A program made the translations under genes and the position numbers. The notes under the pieces were generated by a model. That model was not told the DNA's origin. It saw only the letters and a list, made by a program, of their open reading frames with translations, and did not search any database. This document shows positions 32,981 through 41,830 of a stretch of 64,000 nucleotides of DNA, in pieces. This DNA comes from Calidithermus chliarophilus DSM 9957 (GTDB taxonomy: Bacteria > Deinococcota > Deinococci > Deinococcales > Thermaceae), in contig NZ_KE387023.1 in the NCBI RefSeq assembly GCF_000430045.1, positions 2,348,702-2,412,701 on the forward strand. The letters run 5' to 3'. Every line of letters begins with the position of its first letter. Position 1 is the stretch's first letter.

Positions 32981-35315
32981 CGTAGCTCCTCTGCACCACG
33001 GCCAGCACGCGCACTGAGAGGCCATCTCGCTTGCGGGGGATGGTGGCTTTCCCGTCGCTGCCGGGCAGAATCAACCCGCGCTCTGCCCATCTCTGGCCGT
33101 GTAGCTGCACCGCCGTCTTTCCCATGCGCTCGGTGAACGCGCCGGTACCGGTGGGCACGAACCAGACCTTCTGCCCCTGATACTCACCTTCCCACGCCAC
33201 CACCTCCCCCTTCAGGCGCCGCCCGCCCGAACCGTCAGGACCGGCGGCAGCGATGAGGCCGCTAAGGTCTTCCCAGGCCTCCGAGGAGGGGTCCCTCAGG
33301 CTGGCGGCACTGCTGAGGAGCCCCTGCCACTGCACCGGCAGGTCGCGAAAGGAGTCAGGATAGGGCAGCTCAAGAGCCCCACAGGCGTACCCAAGGGTCA
33401 CCATCACGTGAGCGAACACGTCGTTCCAGGGCGCGGGCAGGTAGGTGAAGCTCTGAGCGAACTGAGGTTGGCTGCCGCGGTAGTCCTCCCAGTTCAGCCA
33501 CACCCGCTCGGACACTAGCCGCCCCAGGGTGCCAGCCCCTGCGCCCCACGCCGCTTCGAGGAGGGCGGCCCTCTCCCCGGCGTCCCGTCGCCCCAGCGGC
33601 ATCCAGTGAGGGCCCTCGAGCCACAGCACCCTGCGGTGGGCGCCGTGGTGGCGGAAGGCGGGGAGGGCCTCCCCGGCCAGCAGGAGGGCACCGCCGATGG
33701 AGGTACCGCCGCGCGCCCTGCCGTCCGCCCCGCCGCGGGTGTAGCTCTCGCCGTTGGCGAACTGGTAGACCAGCTTTTCGAGCGGGTTGTCCTGCTCCCG
33801 CGCGGTGTGGGCCTCGTCGATGAAGAGGGGTAGGCCGCCGAGGCGCTCAAGGGTCTGTAGGTAACCCGCCAGCGTGGTCCGCCCGGCCTCCAGCCGCAGG
33901 GGGCTGTGGGTCGGGTCACCCCACACCCCGACGGCGAACTGGGCCAGGGTGCTCTTGCCGGTTCCCGAGTCCCCCGCCAGGTAGAGCACCGGGTTTCGCC
34001 GCACGCCCGCGCGAACAATCGCGGGGGCCGCGAGGGCAAGACCCAGGGCCGTCCAGAAGGCACCGGCATCCTCCCAGCCGCTAGCTTCCTCCAGCACCCG
34101 GCGGTAGGCACCGAGGTCCTTGCCGACCCGTACGGCAGGTTCGGGTTTGACGGCGGTGTGGATGTCCCCCACGGCCCCGTCGGGCAGCACCAGGGTGCTC
34201 CCGCGGCGGTAGAGGCCCAGGCGGCTGGCGCGTGATTCGTGTGGGAGGGCGGTGCGGTTATGGTGGGCGAAGGCGACGAGGTAAGCAGCCACCTCCTTCG
34301 CGTTGACCTCCGACACGGCGGCCCCTCGAGCGGCAAGGTACTCGAGTACGCCCTTGGCCTTGGCCAGTTCGGCGCGCGGCGCTGTCACTGTGGTGCGGCT
34401 GTCGAGCCCCCTGTCGAAGGCCACGGTAAGGGTTTCGTCGCCCGTGTCGAGGTCGCTTCCCAGGGCGGTCACCGCCAGGTGGCCCGGGTATACGGGGCGC
34501 GGCTTGTCGCCGACCATGCGGTAGAGGCCCCCCTGCTCGAGGGAGTAGCCCTCCGGCAGGAATAGCTTCTGACCCGTCAACGGGTGGGTGCCGAGCGGGC
34601 CACGGGCTTCGTGTCCCTGCGGGGTCTGAAGGTATTCGAGGGGGTTGTAGCCCGCGGCCAGCGCGTCGTCCACCCCGAGTTTGCGCCCCCCGGGCTCTGG
34701 CAGGTACAGCACCCGCACGTGGGCCCCCCGGCTAGCCAGGAAAGCCGCGAGGCGCTCGAGGGCCAGCTTGACCTGCTCCTTGCGCACCACGTCGGAGTCG
34801 AAGGCCAGGACCACTTCGCGCCCGTTGAAGGCGATTTCCTCGAAGTCGGGCAGGCTCGTCTTGCCGCCCTGACCGTTCTTGCCGCGCCAGCCCCAGACCC
34901 CGTTGAGGTTGACGGGCATCACCGCGTCGCCGAAGTGGCTCGCCAGGGCGTCTGCCTTCTTGGCACCCTCGGTGAACCAGAGGGGCACCGAGGGGTCGCC
35001 CAGCGCGCTGCGGTAGCGCGGCAGCACGTCGAGCACCAGGTTGACGCTCATGGGCCACTCGTACTTGATGGTTTTGCCGCCAGGTTGGCGCGGTCTGTCG
35101 GGGCGCAGCATATGAGTGTAGGGTTCAGGCCTGCCCAGACGGTAGACAGGGATGAGCAGCCCGGGCACCCTCATCTGCTGGCTCTCGAAGCCCTGCAGGT
35201 CCTCCTTGCGGGTGACCGTGCGGTAGCCCCGCTCGGCAATGACTGGCTCGCTGATGGCGCTCGCCGCGAGCTGCTCCCGGTGTTCTTCGCTGATGTATAT
35301 TGGTTTTGTCATCAT
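32973..35315 (-). CDS. Primase/helicase-type replication protein (DUF3854 plus DUF927-like)
   Basis: A 780-aa protein. The N-terminal third has a TOPRIM-like DUF3854 domain (LWFTEGAKKADAL about 113-124, VVLAFDSD about 168-175). The C-terminal half is a DUF927-like P-loop ATPase with GDSGTGKST near residue 450 and LPLFIDEAH near 500. Such proteins start replication of plasmids, satellites and integrative elements. Start at ATG 35315 with a GAGGTG site and a TATACC -10 upstream on the minus strand. It follows the excisionase gene, from which a terminator separates it. Confidence 0.83.
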   Translation of the reverse strand: MMTKPIYISEEHREQLAASAISEPVIAERGYRTVTRKEDLQGFESQQMRVPGLLIPVYRLGRPEPYTHMLRPDRPRQPGGKTIKYEWPMSVNLVLDVLPRYRSALGDPSVPLWFTEGAKKADALASHFGDAVMPVNLNGVWGWRGKNGQGGKTSLPDFEEIAFNGREVVLAFDSDVVRKEQVKLALERLAAFLASRGAHVRVLYLPEPGGRKLGVDDALAAGYNPLEYLQTPQGHEARGPLGTHPLTGQKLFLPEGYSLEQGGLYRMVGDKPRPVYPGHLAVTALGSDLDTGDETLTVAFDRGLDSRTTVTAPRAELAKAKGVLEYLAARGAAVSEVNAKEVAAYLVAFAHHNRTALPHESRASRLGLYRRGSTLVLPDGAVGDIHTAVKPEPAVRVGKDLGAYRRVLEEASGWEDAGAFWTALGLALAAPAIVRAGVRRNPVLYLAGDSGTGKSTLAQFAVGVWGDPTHSPLRLEAGRTTLAGYLQTLERLGGLPLFIDEAHTAREQDNPLEKLVYQFANGESYTRGGADGRARGGTSIGGALLLAGEALPAFRHHGAHRRVLWLEGPHWMPLGRRDAGERAALLEAAWGAGAGTLGRLVSERVWLNWEDYRGSQPQFAQSFTYLPAPWNDVFAHVMVTLGYACGALELPYPDSFRDLPVQWQGLLSSAASLRDPSSEAWEDLSGLIAAAGPDGSGGRRLKGEVVAWEGEYQGQKVWFVPTGTGAFTERMGKTAVQLHGQRWAERGLILPGSDGKATIPRKRDGLSVRVLAVVQRSYDE

Positions 35316-35336
35316 CTACACCTCGTAGTGGTATAG

Positions 35337-35364
35337 AAAGCCCGAGTTGCCGGACTCGGGCTTT
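35337..35364 (-). terminator. Terminator between excisionase-like and primase genes
   Basis: Stem AAAGCCCGAGT / ACTCGGGCTTT (11 bp) with a 6-nt loop, directly after the stop of the excisionase-like gene. It can act on either strand and would separate that gene from the primase transcript. Confidence 0.8.
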
Positions 35365-35541
35365 CTAGTTGTTCTCGAGCTCCCGCTCAACGAAGCGCTC
35401 GAGTTCTTGCCGGGGCACGCGGTAGTGTGCGCCGACGCGGATGGCGCGCAGTTTGCCCTTGCGGATGAGGCGGTAGGTCTCGTCCCGCCCTATTCCGAGG
35501 GCGTGGGCCACTTCTTTGGGTCGTAGGAGTAGTCTATCCAT
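35365..35541 (-). CDS. Excisionase-like helix-turn-helix DNA-binding protein
   Basis: A 58-aa protein found by reading the minus strand: it begins MDRLLLRPKEVAHALGIGRD and continues with YRLIRKGKLRAIRVGAHYRV. This is the complete HTH_17/excisionase (MerR-like winged helix) pattern, with the basic recognition helix and the wing GKLRAIRVG. Such proteins direct excision by tyrosine recombinases or regulate the element. Upstream of the primase on the same strand, divergent from the zinc-finger gene at 35640. Confidence 0.85.
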   Translation of the reverse strand: MDRLLLRPKEVAHALGIGRDETYRLIRKGKLRAIRVGAHYRVPRQELERFVERELENN

Positions 35542-35639
35542 ATATCACCCTGTCCACGGCGCGAGAACTCGCTGCAGACTCCTTCAGGATGGGGCGGTAT
35601 GGCGTAGAATGCAAAACGGGTTTCGTTTCGTTTTCCGTT

Positions 35640-36584
35640 ATGAAAGAAAAAAGAGAGTTTTCACTAATACTCCATTGGTACCCTCCCCGGTATAGAGTCA
35701 AGTGGGCTTACTCCCGTGAGGAGGTGCCGCGCTGGGACCGCACACGCGGCTTTGACCCCTATGCGGAGGGGCCCTGCGACGGGGATAAACCTACGTGGTC
35801 TGTAGAAAGCTCCGAGCCTACCCCGGAAACCCCGGAAGACCTGGAGTACCCGAGGCTTGTGAGGCTAGACCCTTGTATTCGACAGGGCCCCCTACCTGAG
35901 ACGCCTGTCTGGCAGGAGCTTGCCAAGCTCGCAGATGTGTTCCACGACACACAAAGCTTCACCGTGAACATCGTGAGGGTGGTGGAAGCGTTTGGGCCAT
36001 TGGACCCCTGGGACCAGAAGTTCTCGAAGGATACCCTGTACTACTGGCAAGAGATGGTAGCCCATGTATGGGCGTTCGCGAGGCTTTACGGGCGCATTGT
36101 TGACAACCCTTTTGGGGCTGATGAAACCGACAAGGCCCTGTTGCTGGCAAGAGGGGAGGTCGTGGACGAGTGGGAAGGGAGGCGCCCGTTGCGTCCCGAC
36201 CACCACGAGTCTGAGCAGACACGGTATGACGGTCTTATCAGCTACCCCATTAGCGTGCTGGACGACGTGCTGAAGACTGCTCGCTCACTGGCCGACGCCC
36301 GGCAACAAATCGCCAACAGGCTCATGCACAAGTTCACCTACCAGATGCAGGGCAACCTCGTGTACACCCCCGATGGCCTTCTTGCGCGCGTTGGCGTTGA
36401 GGGATGGGCGCACTACGAGCTTGCTACCCTGTACCAGGGAGGTAGAGCCTTAGCGTCGTGCCCCGGGTGTGGTGCCCTGTTCCTTCCTCAGCATGGGAGT
36501 CAGAAGTACTGCAGGCCCGATGACTCCAAATGCCGTGGCCGGGCATTCAGGCGGGCTAGAGGGGCCAGCCCCCGCCGAACGTAA
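35640..36584 (+). CDS. Unknown protein with C-terminal zinc finger
   Basis: A 314-aa protein; the last ~40 residues contain CPGC, then YC and C spaced as in CGNR-like zinc fingers (CPGCGALFLPQHGSQKYC), followed by a basic tail. The body is unassigned. ATG 35640 is preferred to 35589 because a TAGAAT -10 (35605-35610, with TTCAGG 16 nt upstream) lies inside the longer frame. AT-richer than the core genes. Possibly a regulator of the element; divergent from the excisionase-like gene. Confidence 0.6.
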   Translation: MKEKREFSLILHWYPPRYRVKWAYSREEVPRWDRTRGFDPYAEGPCDGDKPTWSVESSEPTPETPEDLEYPRLVRLDPCIRQGPLPETPVWQELAKLADVFHDTQSFTVNIVRVVEAFGPLDPWDQKFSKDTLYYWQEMVAHVWAFARLYGRIVDNPFGADETDKALLLARGEVVDEWEGRRPLRPDHHESEQTRYDGLISYPISVLDDVLKTARSLADARQQIANRLMHKFTYQMQGNLVYTPDGLLARVGVEGWAHYELATLYQGGRALASCPGCGALFLPQHGSQKYCRPDDSKCRGRAFRRARGASPRRT

Positions 36585-36844
36585 AGTTCTACCACCAGCC
36601 GTACGCAGCATCAGAGGCTGCTCCTGCAGGCATCTTCATCCAAAGTCAGTAGGTGGGCCTCTGCCCGGTCCCTGCCCCCTCAAACTCAGGATGCCTGTCC
36701 TGCACTTTCAACAGTTGCATATGCTTGCAAAAGAGCTCCAAATGCACAAACGCCTGGGCAACCAATAATCCGCTCTACAAAGGCATTTATCGCTTCTGAG
36801 CCGGTGTGCTAAGTTTGGCAAATAGCCCTCCAGCTTCGCGCACG
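36585..36844. other. Non-coding stretch without recognised features
   Basis: About 260 bp of relatively AT-rich sequence between the zinc-finger gene and the terminator at 36845. No coding frame with a ribosome site on either strand and no clear repeat was seen. Confidence 0.4.
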
Positions 36845-36875
36845 CGAGGGGCCCGGCTCATTGCCGGGCCCCTCG
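36845..36875. terminator. Strong bidirectional terminator
   Basis: A perfect 13-bp GC stem CGAGGGGCCCGGC / GCCGGGCCCCTCG with loop TCATT, between the convergent zinc-finger and VWA genes. T-tracts are weak, but stem strength is high. Confidence 0.75.
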
Positions 36876-36892
36876 CTAACCGGGACTCCCGG

Positions 36893-38053
36893 TTACCTCC
36901 GTTCCACGTCGGAGGTGACCCCCACCGACCAGACCATGGCCGCGTTGTTGACCCGGGCCAGTTGAGCGGGTTCGAAGTGCTGGCCGAGGGCGGCGAGCTG
37001 GTCGGCCAGTTGCCGCAGGCGGTCCCGGAGACGGGGGAGGCGGGGGTCCTCGAGGCCCTCCAACCCCCCGCACAGGCGCTCGGCCTCGTGGGACAGGGCT
37101 TTGGCCTCCTCCTGGCCTGACACCTCAGGCAGGCGCCGCAGCAGGTGGTAGACCTGGGCCACGCGGTACTCCAGCAGCACCCTGCGGTGCCCTGGCGTGC
37201 CCTCGGGGTGGGGGGCGGGCAGGGTCAGGCGGTGCCTTTCGGGGCCATGGGCCTGAACGTCTACCTCCAGGACTGCGCCGCTGCCCCCGAGGTCGTTCAG
37301 CCCCAGCAGCCAGGTGCGCCGCTCGCCGGGGGCCATGGCCCCGCAGAAGCCCTGCCGCCCCTGCCGCCAGGCCCCCAGCCAGGGCGTAGCCGCCGCACCC
37401 GAGAGCTTCAGGTGCACGCCGCCCAGCACCGCCCGCCGCAGGAAGGCCAGCTCGGCCAGTAGGGCGGCGCGCAGGTCCTCGGCCCGCTCCTCGCCCACGT
37501 AGTGGTGCCCCCCACCCCCCTCGACGGCCATGTCGGCCAGGAGCAGTGCGTCGTAATCCTCGCCGAAGCCCACGGTGCTGGTCTGCACGCCCTCGGCGGC
37601 CTGCTGCCTGACGGCGGCCAGGATGTGCCGCGGGTCGGTGACCCCACAGTTGGCCAGCCCGTCGCTCAACAGCACCACCGCTTTGGGCTCCTTGTCTCCC
37701 CCCACCAGCTCCGCGCCCCGCCGCCAGCCGCCCAGGAGGTCGGTGCTGCCGCGGGCCCCGAGCGAGGCGATGAAGCGCCGGGCCTCCTCGTAGCCGCGGG
37801 GGGAGCAGTGGAGGACCTCGGTGTCGTAGGCCACCAGGTGCAGTTCGCTACCCTCCGCGAAGCTCTGCTCGGCCAGGGCCAGCGCGGCCTCCTGGGCGGC
37901 GCGCAGCTTCTCCCCGGCCATCGAGCCGGAGCGGTCGAGCACCAGGGACAGGGTGGGCGGGGGCAGGCGCGGGGACTCCTTGGGGGCGATGACCTCCACC
38001 AGCAGCAGGTCGTTGTCCTCGACGAGCGAGCGCTTGAGCTTGACGATGGCCAT
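36893..38053 (-). CDS. von Willebrand factor A domain protein
   Basis: A 386-aa protein. A VWA domain covers residues ~30-210 with a full metal-ion-dependent adhesion site: DRSGSM (40-45), GSTD (~101) and LSDG (~128). The C-terminal half is Leu/Arg-rich and helical. No signal peptide, so cytoplasmic; resembles stand-alone VWA proteins of bacterial ternary complexes. It is inside the island, on the same strand as the methylase-like and integrase genes. Function unknown. Confidence 0.82.
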   Translation of the reverse strand: MAIVKLKRSLVEDNDLLLVEVIAPKESPRLPPPTLSLVLDRSGSMAGEKLRAAQEAALALAEQSFAEGSELHLVAYDTEVLHCSPRGYEEARRFIASLGARGSTDLLGGWRRGAELVGGDKEPKAVVLLSDGLANCGVTDPRHILAAVRQQAAEGVQTSTVGFGEDYDALLLADMAVEGGGGHHYVGEERAEDLRAALLAELAFLRRAVLGGVHLKLSGAAATPWLGAWRQGRQGFCGAMAPGERRTWLLGLNDLGGSGAVLEVDVQAHGPERHRLTLPAPHPEGTPGHRRVLLEYRVAQVYHLLRRLPEVSGQEEAKALSHEAERLCGGLEGLEDPRLPRLRDRLRQLADQLAALGQHFEPAQLARVNNAAMVWSVGVTSDVERR

Positions 38054-38142
38054 GCGTTACCTCCGGGCCATGAGTCTAGCCACCGCCCCTCTTCCGACCG
38101 TCGGAAGGGGCCTCCAGGGCTAGCCTGGGCGGGCCATGGAAG

Positions 38143-38318
38143 GTGGAAATCGCCCTGGAGCGCCACGGCGCCCGGCACATGACCGAGTTCTTGGACCCCG
38201 ACTTTACCCGGCTGCTGCTGGAGTGCCCCAAGAGCCCCCACGGCTTCTACAAGAACCTGGAGCAGCTAATCCTCTACCGCCGCTCCCTGGGCCATTGGAC
38301 CCTCCACCAGAACCCCGT
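38143..38318 (+). pseudogene. Remnant of a truncated gene
   Basis: A coding-like frame from GTG 38143 (ALERHGARHMTEFLDPDF, then KNLEQLILYRRSLGHW) loses sense at about 38318, after which it is only the antisense of the methylase-like gene. The overlap with that gene's last 50 bp suggests a junction where an earlier gene was cut off. Family not recognised. Confidence 0.35.
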
Positions 38319-39354
38319 TGGTCGTCTTCTGCCCGATAAAGATGGCCCAGTGCTCGCTCCCGTCCTCCGCCACCGCCAGGTGGTAGGCGTGGGGCAGCAG
38401 CACCGGGCGGGCCCGACCATCCTCCTCCGCGGGCACATACTGGCCGGGGAACTCGGCGATGGCCCGCTCGAAGGGCGCCACGAAGATGCGCTCCAAGGGC
38501 GCGGTGGTGCCGGTGGGCAGGTGCTGGCGCGGCCTGGCGACGAGGGCCAGGTAGCCGCCGGGCTTGAGCGCCCCGACCGCGGGCGCCATCAGGTCGTGAA
38601 CGATGTGCTCCAGGTAGTCCACGTAGGGGTCCACGTAAGGGGCGTCGGGTGGGCGTACCCAGTTCCTCACCCACCAGCGCGTGAATACGGGCGGGTGCAG
38701 CACCAGCAGGTCGGCCACCGGCTCGGGGTAGTCCTGGGGGAGAGAGGCGACGGGGGCCTCGAGGATGCCCTCCCCCGTGGGCCGGATGTCGCGCCCCTCC
38801 GCCCGGCGGCCCAGGCGCAAGGCGGCCCGCACCACCGCGCCGGTGCCCGCCATGGGGTCGAGCACGAACTGCCCTGGCCGGGTGTACATCTCCACCAGCG
38901 CCTCCGCCACGTAGGGGTGCAGCGCCTCCGCGCCTTGGAGACCGGGGTCGGAGGGGTAAATCCACACGGGGCTGTGGCGGGGCGAGAACCGGCGCTCGGG
39001 CCTGGCCAGCAGCTCCTTCAGGGCCTGACGCGGCCCGGGGCTGGCGAGGGCCGTCTCGAGCTGCTCCTGGCTTAGCTCCCCCTGGTCCAACCGGCGCTTG
39101 AGCCGTTGAACCTGGCGCATGGGCATCCCCAGGGCCAAAGCCCGCCGGAGGGTGTCCGGGTAAAGCGCCAGCGGCAGCACCTCGTAGCGCAGGTACTTCT
39201 CCCTCAGGCCGGTGCGCTCGGCCAGGGCCCCGAGGTGCCCGTCGCCCGCCCCCAGCAGGGCCTGGGCCACCTCGGCTTCAGGAAGGTCGGGGGCGACCAG
39301 GAGGCGTCGGGCCTCCTGGAGGACGCGGTTGAGGACGGCGGTGGCGTTGGGCAT
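38266..39354 (-). CDS. DNA methyltransferase-like protein
   Basis: A 362-aa protein. The first ~110 residues are helical, with an HTH-like segment (GMPMRQVQRLKRRLDQG). A class I AdoMet domain follows with motif I FVLDPMAGTGAVV (D166 onward) and motif IV as LHPPVF (220-224) in place of DPPY, a common variant among N4/N6 DNA methylases. PGGYLALVARPR is the usual strand after motif IV. It could be the modification partner of one of the nuclease genes on the island. Starts 28 bp after the integrase stop in the leftward run. Confidence 0.75.
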   Translation of the reverse strand: MPNATAVLNRVLQEARRLLVAPDLPEAEVAQALLGAGDGHLGALAERTGLREKYLRYEVLPLALYPDTLRRALALGMPMRQVQRLKRRLDQGELSQEQLETALASPGPRQALKELLARPERRFSPRHSPVWIYPSDPGLQGAEALHPYVAEALVEMYTRPGQFVLDPMAGTGAVVRAALRLGRRAEGRDIRPTGEGILEAPVASLPQDYPEPVADLLVLHPPVFTRWWVRNWVRPPDAPYVDPYVDYLEHIVHDLMAPAVGALKPGGYLALVARPRQHLPTGTTAPLERIFVAPFERAIAEFPGQYVPAEEDGRARPVLLPHAYHLAVAEDGSEHWAIFIGQKTTNGVLVEGPMAQGAAVED

Positions 39355-39382
39355 GCTTGGTTCCCCGTATCAGGATTTTGCC

Positions 39383-40288
39383 CTATTTTTTCCGCCCAAG
39401 TAGCCAGTCGCCGGGGCTCACGCGGTCGTGCTCGGCGGCCAGGTCCTCGACCGACATCGAGACGTAGCGGTCCACCATCTCCATGGTGGAGTGCCCGAGG
39501 CGGCGCCGCAGGCCCAGGGCGGTGCCCCCGTGCAGCAGGTAGCGCACCGCGAAGGTGTGGCGGAAGGCGTGGGGGTGGACGTTGACCTTGGCCGGGTCGA
39601 GCCCGGCCCGCCGGGCCACCCGCCGCAGCATGTCCCGCACCCGCAACCGGCTGAAGGGCTCGCCCTCGTCGGTGGTGAAGAGGTAGCCCACCCCCGGCTG
39701 GGCCCTGCGCTCCTTGGCGACGTAGGCGTTGAGGAAGCGGGCCACCCGGTAGCCGTAGAAGGCCGGTCGGTCCTTGTCGCCCTTGCCCCGCACCCACACG
39801 CAGCGGGTCTCGGTGTTGACGTCCTCCAGCCGGATGCTGAGGGCTTCGGAGACGCGCAGGCCGGTGTCCACCAGCAGCAGGATGAGGGCGCGGTCGCGCC
39901 AGGGGTTGCGCCCCTTGGCTGCTGCTCTAAGCATGGCCTCGAGCGCCTCCGGCGGGATGGGCTTGATGGGGCGGTCGGCCTGCTTGGGGACGCCCGCCTG
40001 CTTGACCGGGTTCTCCCGCCCCCATAAGCCCTCCTCCTTGAGGAAGGAGAAGAAGCGGTGCAGGTCCCTGGCGTACCCGCCGACCGCGAGGCCCCGCTCC
40101 AACAGGTACAGCCAGTACTCCCGCACCAGCCAGTGGGTGACCTCCTCGACCTCCGCCACCTGCTTGCCCTCGCAGAAGCGCCGGAAGTGCCCCATGGTGT
40201 GCTCGAAGTGCTCCAGCGTCCCCGGCTTGGCCCCCTGGCTGCGCAGGTATATGAACAACAGCTTCACGGCTGCTTCCACCCTCACCAT
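39383..40288 (-). CDS. Tyrosine recombinase / integrase
   Basis: A 301-aa XerC/D-like integrase. N-terminal SAM-like core-binding domain (~1-95), then the catalytic domain with Arg145 (DTGLRVSEAL), His240-x-x-Arg243 (HPHAFRHTF), His266 (RLGHST) and the nucleophile Tyr275 (DRYVSM). AAGGAGGTC sits just before the ATG. It lies 124 bp from the right att repeat and is transcribed away from it, the standard arrangement for an element integrated in a tRNA gene. Confidence 0.93.
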   Translation of the reverse strand: MVRVEAAVKLLFIYLRSQGAKPGTLEHFEHTMGHFRRFCEGKQVAEVEEVTHWLVREYWLYLLERGLAVGGYARDLHRFFSFLKEEGLWGRENPVKQAGVPKQADRPIKPIPPEALEAMLRAAAKGRNPWRDRALILLLVDTGLRVSEALSIRLEDVNTETRCVWVRGKGDKDRPAFYGYRVARFLNAYVAKERRAQPGVGYLFTTDEGEPFSRLRVRDMLRRVARRAGLDPAKVNVHPHAFRHTFAVRYLLHGGTALGLRRRLGHSTMEMVDRYVSMSVEDLAAEHDRVSPGDWLLGRKK

Positions 40289-40411
40289 GACCTCCTTGGT
40301 GGGGCAGTTAAGCGCTCCTGTGCCGGCGATGTCTCACCCGAGGATGAGAACAGCCTCAGCTTTTTAGGGGGGCTTGGATTGTCGTGTGTAGGACGAGGTT
40401 CGCCTGACTCC

Positions 40412-40498
<87 letters not shown>

Positions 40499-40633
40499 TT
40501 GCACCTATGGGACTTCCGGCGCACCTCGGGTCATGCGAGACCCGTCCTCAAAGATAGCACGCACCATCGCGCGGGTAAAGCCTCGGTGAGCTGGTCGATG
40601 GTTCGATTCGCGGCCTGCCGTCACACTGTCTCC

Positions 40634-41791
40634 ATGAAGCCCAGCCTGTGGACCGTTTTGTTGCTCAGCTTCAGCGCGCTCGCCTTCGCGCCCGAGCGGG
40701 CTAAGGCCGACCTGGACTACCTCGTAGGGATCGGGCCCCGGGTGGCGGGAAGCCCGGCAGCGGCCCAGGCGGCCGAGTACCTGGCGGCGCAGGCCAGGGC
40801 GGCGGGTTATGCGGCGGAGTTCCAGCCCTTCAGCTACACCCGCAGCCGCGACACCGGCAGCAGCCTGAGCCTGGGGCCGACCCGCCTCGAGGCCCTCGCG
40901 CTCTCGGGCAGCCCCGGTGGGACCTTCGAGGCCCCTCTCCAGGCGGTGCCCGGGATCGGCGCGGCGAGCGACTACGCCGGGCTGGACGCGCGGGGCAAGA
41001 TCGTGGTGGTGCGGCGCGGGGTGATCCCTTTCCTGGAGAAGGCCCGCCAGGCCGCGGCCCAGGGCGCGGTGGCGGTCGTGGTGGTGAACAACGAGCCCGG
41101 GGCGGTGCGCGGCACCTACGGGGGCGTGGGCCCCATCCCGGGCGTCACCGTGTCCGGCAGCGAGGGGGAGGCCCTGTTCGCCCGCAGCGGGGAGCGGGCA
41201 CGGCTGGTGGTCGGGGCGGTGCTCGAGCAGGCCCAGGCCCGTAACGTGATCGCCCGCTGGCCCGACAGCCGCGCACCCAGCGTGGTGGTGGGTGGGCACT
41301 ACGACTCGGTGCAGGGGGCCCCGGGGGCCAACGACAACGCCTCGGGCACGGTGACGGTGCTCGAGCTCGCCCGCAGCCTGGCGGGGGAGGGCTGGGCTAA
41401 GGACGTGTGGTACGTGTGGTTCGACGGGGAGGAGGACGGCTTGTGGGGCTCGCGCAACTTCGTGCAGGCCTTCCCCGAGCGGGTGCGGGGGCTCAAGGCC
41501 ATGTTCAACCTCGACATGGTGGGGGTGCGGGCCAGCCCGGCGCTGGGGGTGGGCGGCGACCCGGCGCTGCTGCGGCTGCTCCAGCAGAGCGGGGCGCAGT
41601 TCAACGACATCGGCGGCTCCGGCGGCAGCGACCACACGCCCTTCGCCCAGGCCGGGGTGCCGGTGCTGTTCTTCCACTGGGGCATCGACCCCAATTACCA
41701 CCAGCCCACCGACACCACGGCCGACCCCGCGCTCATGGCCGAGACCGCGGCGGTGGTGCGGGCGGCGCTCGAGCGCATCCTCAAGCAGTGA
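40634..41791 (+). CDS. Secreted M28-family aminopeptidase with PA domain
   Basis: A 385-aa exported two-zinc peptidase. The signal peptide covers ~20 residues (LWTVLLLSFSALAFA). A PA insert lies around residues 85-190 (ARGKIVVVRRGVIPFLEKA). Metal ligands and catalytic groups: GGHYDSVQGAPGANDNASG (His, Asp), WFDGEEDGLWGS (Glu-Glu), FNLDMVG (Asp) and NYHQPTDT (His). ATG 40634 begins a proper signal peptide; a much longer upstream frame runs through the tRNA and island end and is rejected. Likely a nutritional peptidase. Confidence 0.88.
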   Translation: MKPSLWTVLLLSFSALAFAPERAKADLDYLVGIGPRVAGSPAAAQAAEYLAAQARAAGYAAEFQPFSYTRSRDTGSSLSLGPTRLEALALSGSPGGTFEAPLQAVPGIGAASDYAGLDARGKIVVVRRGVIPFLEKARQAAAQGAVAVVVVNNEPGAVRGTYGGVGPIPGVTVSGSEGEALFARSGERARLVVGAVLEQAQARNVIARWPDSRAPSVVVGGHYDSVQGAPGANDNASGTVTVLELARSLAGEGWAKDVWYVWFDGEEDGLWGSRNFVQAFPERVRGLKAMFNLDMVGVRASPALGVGGDPALLRLLQQSGAQFNDIGGSGGSDHTPFAQAGVPVLFFHWGIDPNYHQPTDTTADPALMAETAAVVRAALERILKQ

Positions 41792-41830
41792 GCGCCCGGC
41801 GGCTGCGGGGCGCTCGTCCCCGGGCAGGGG

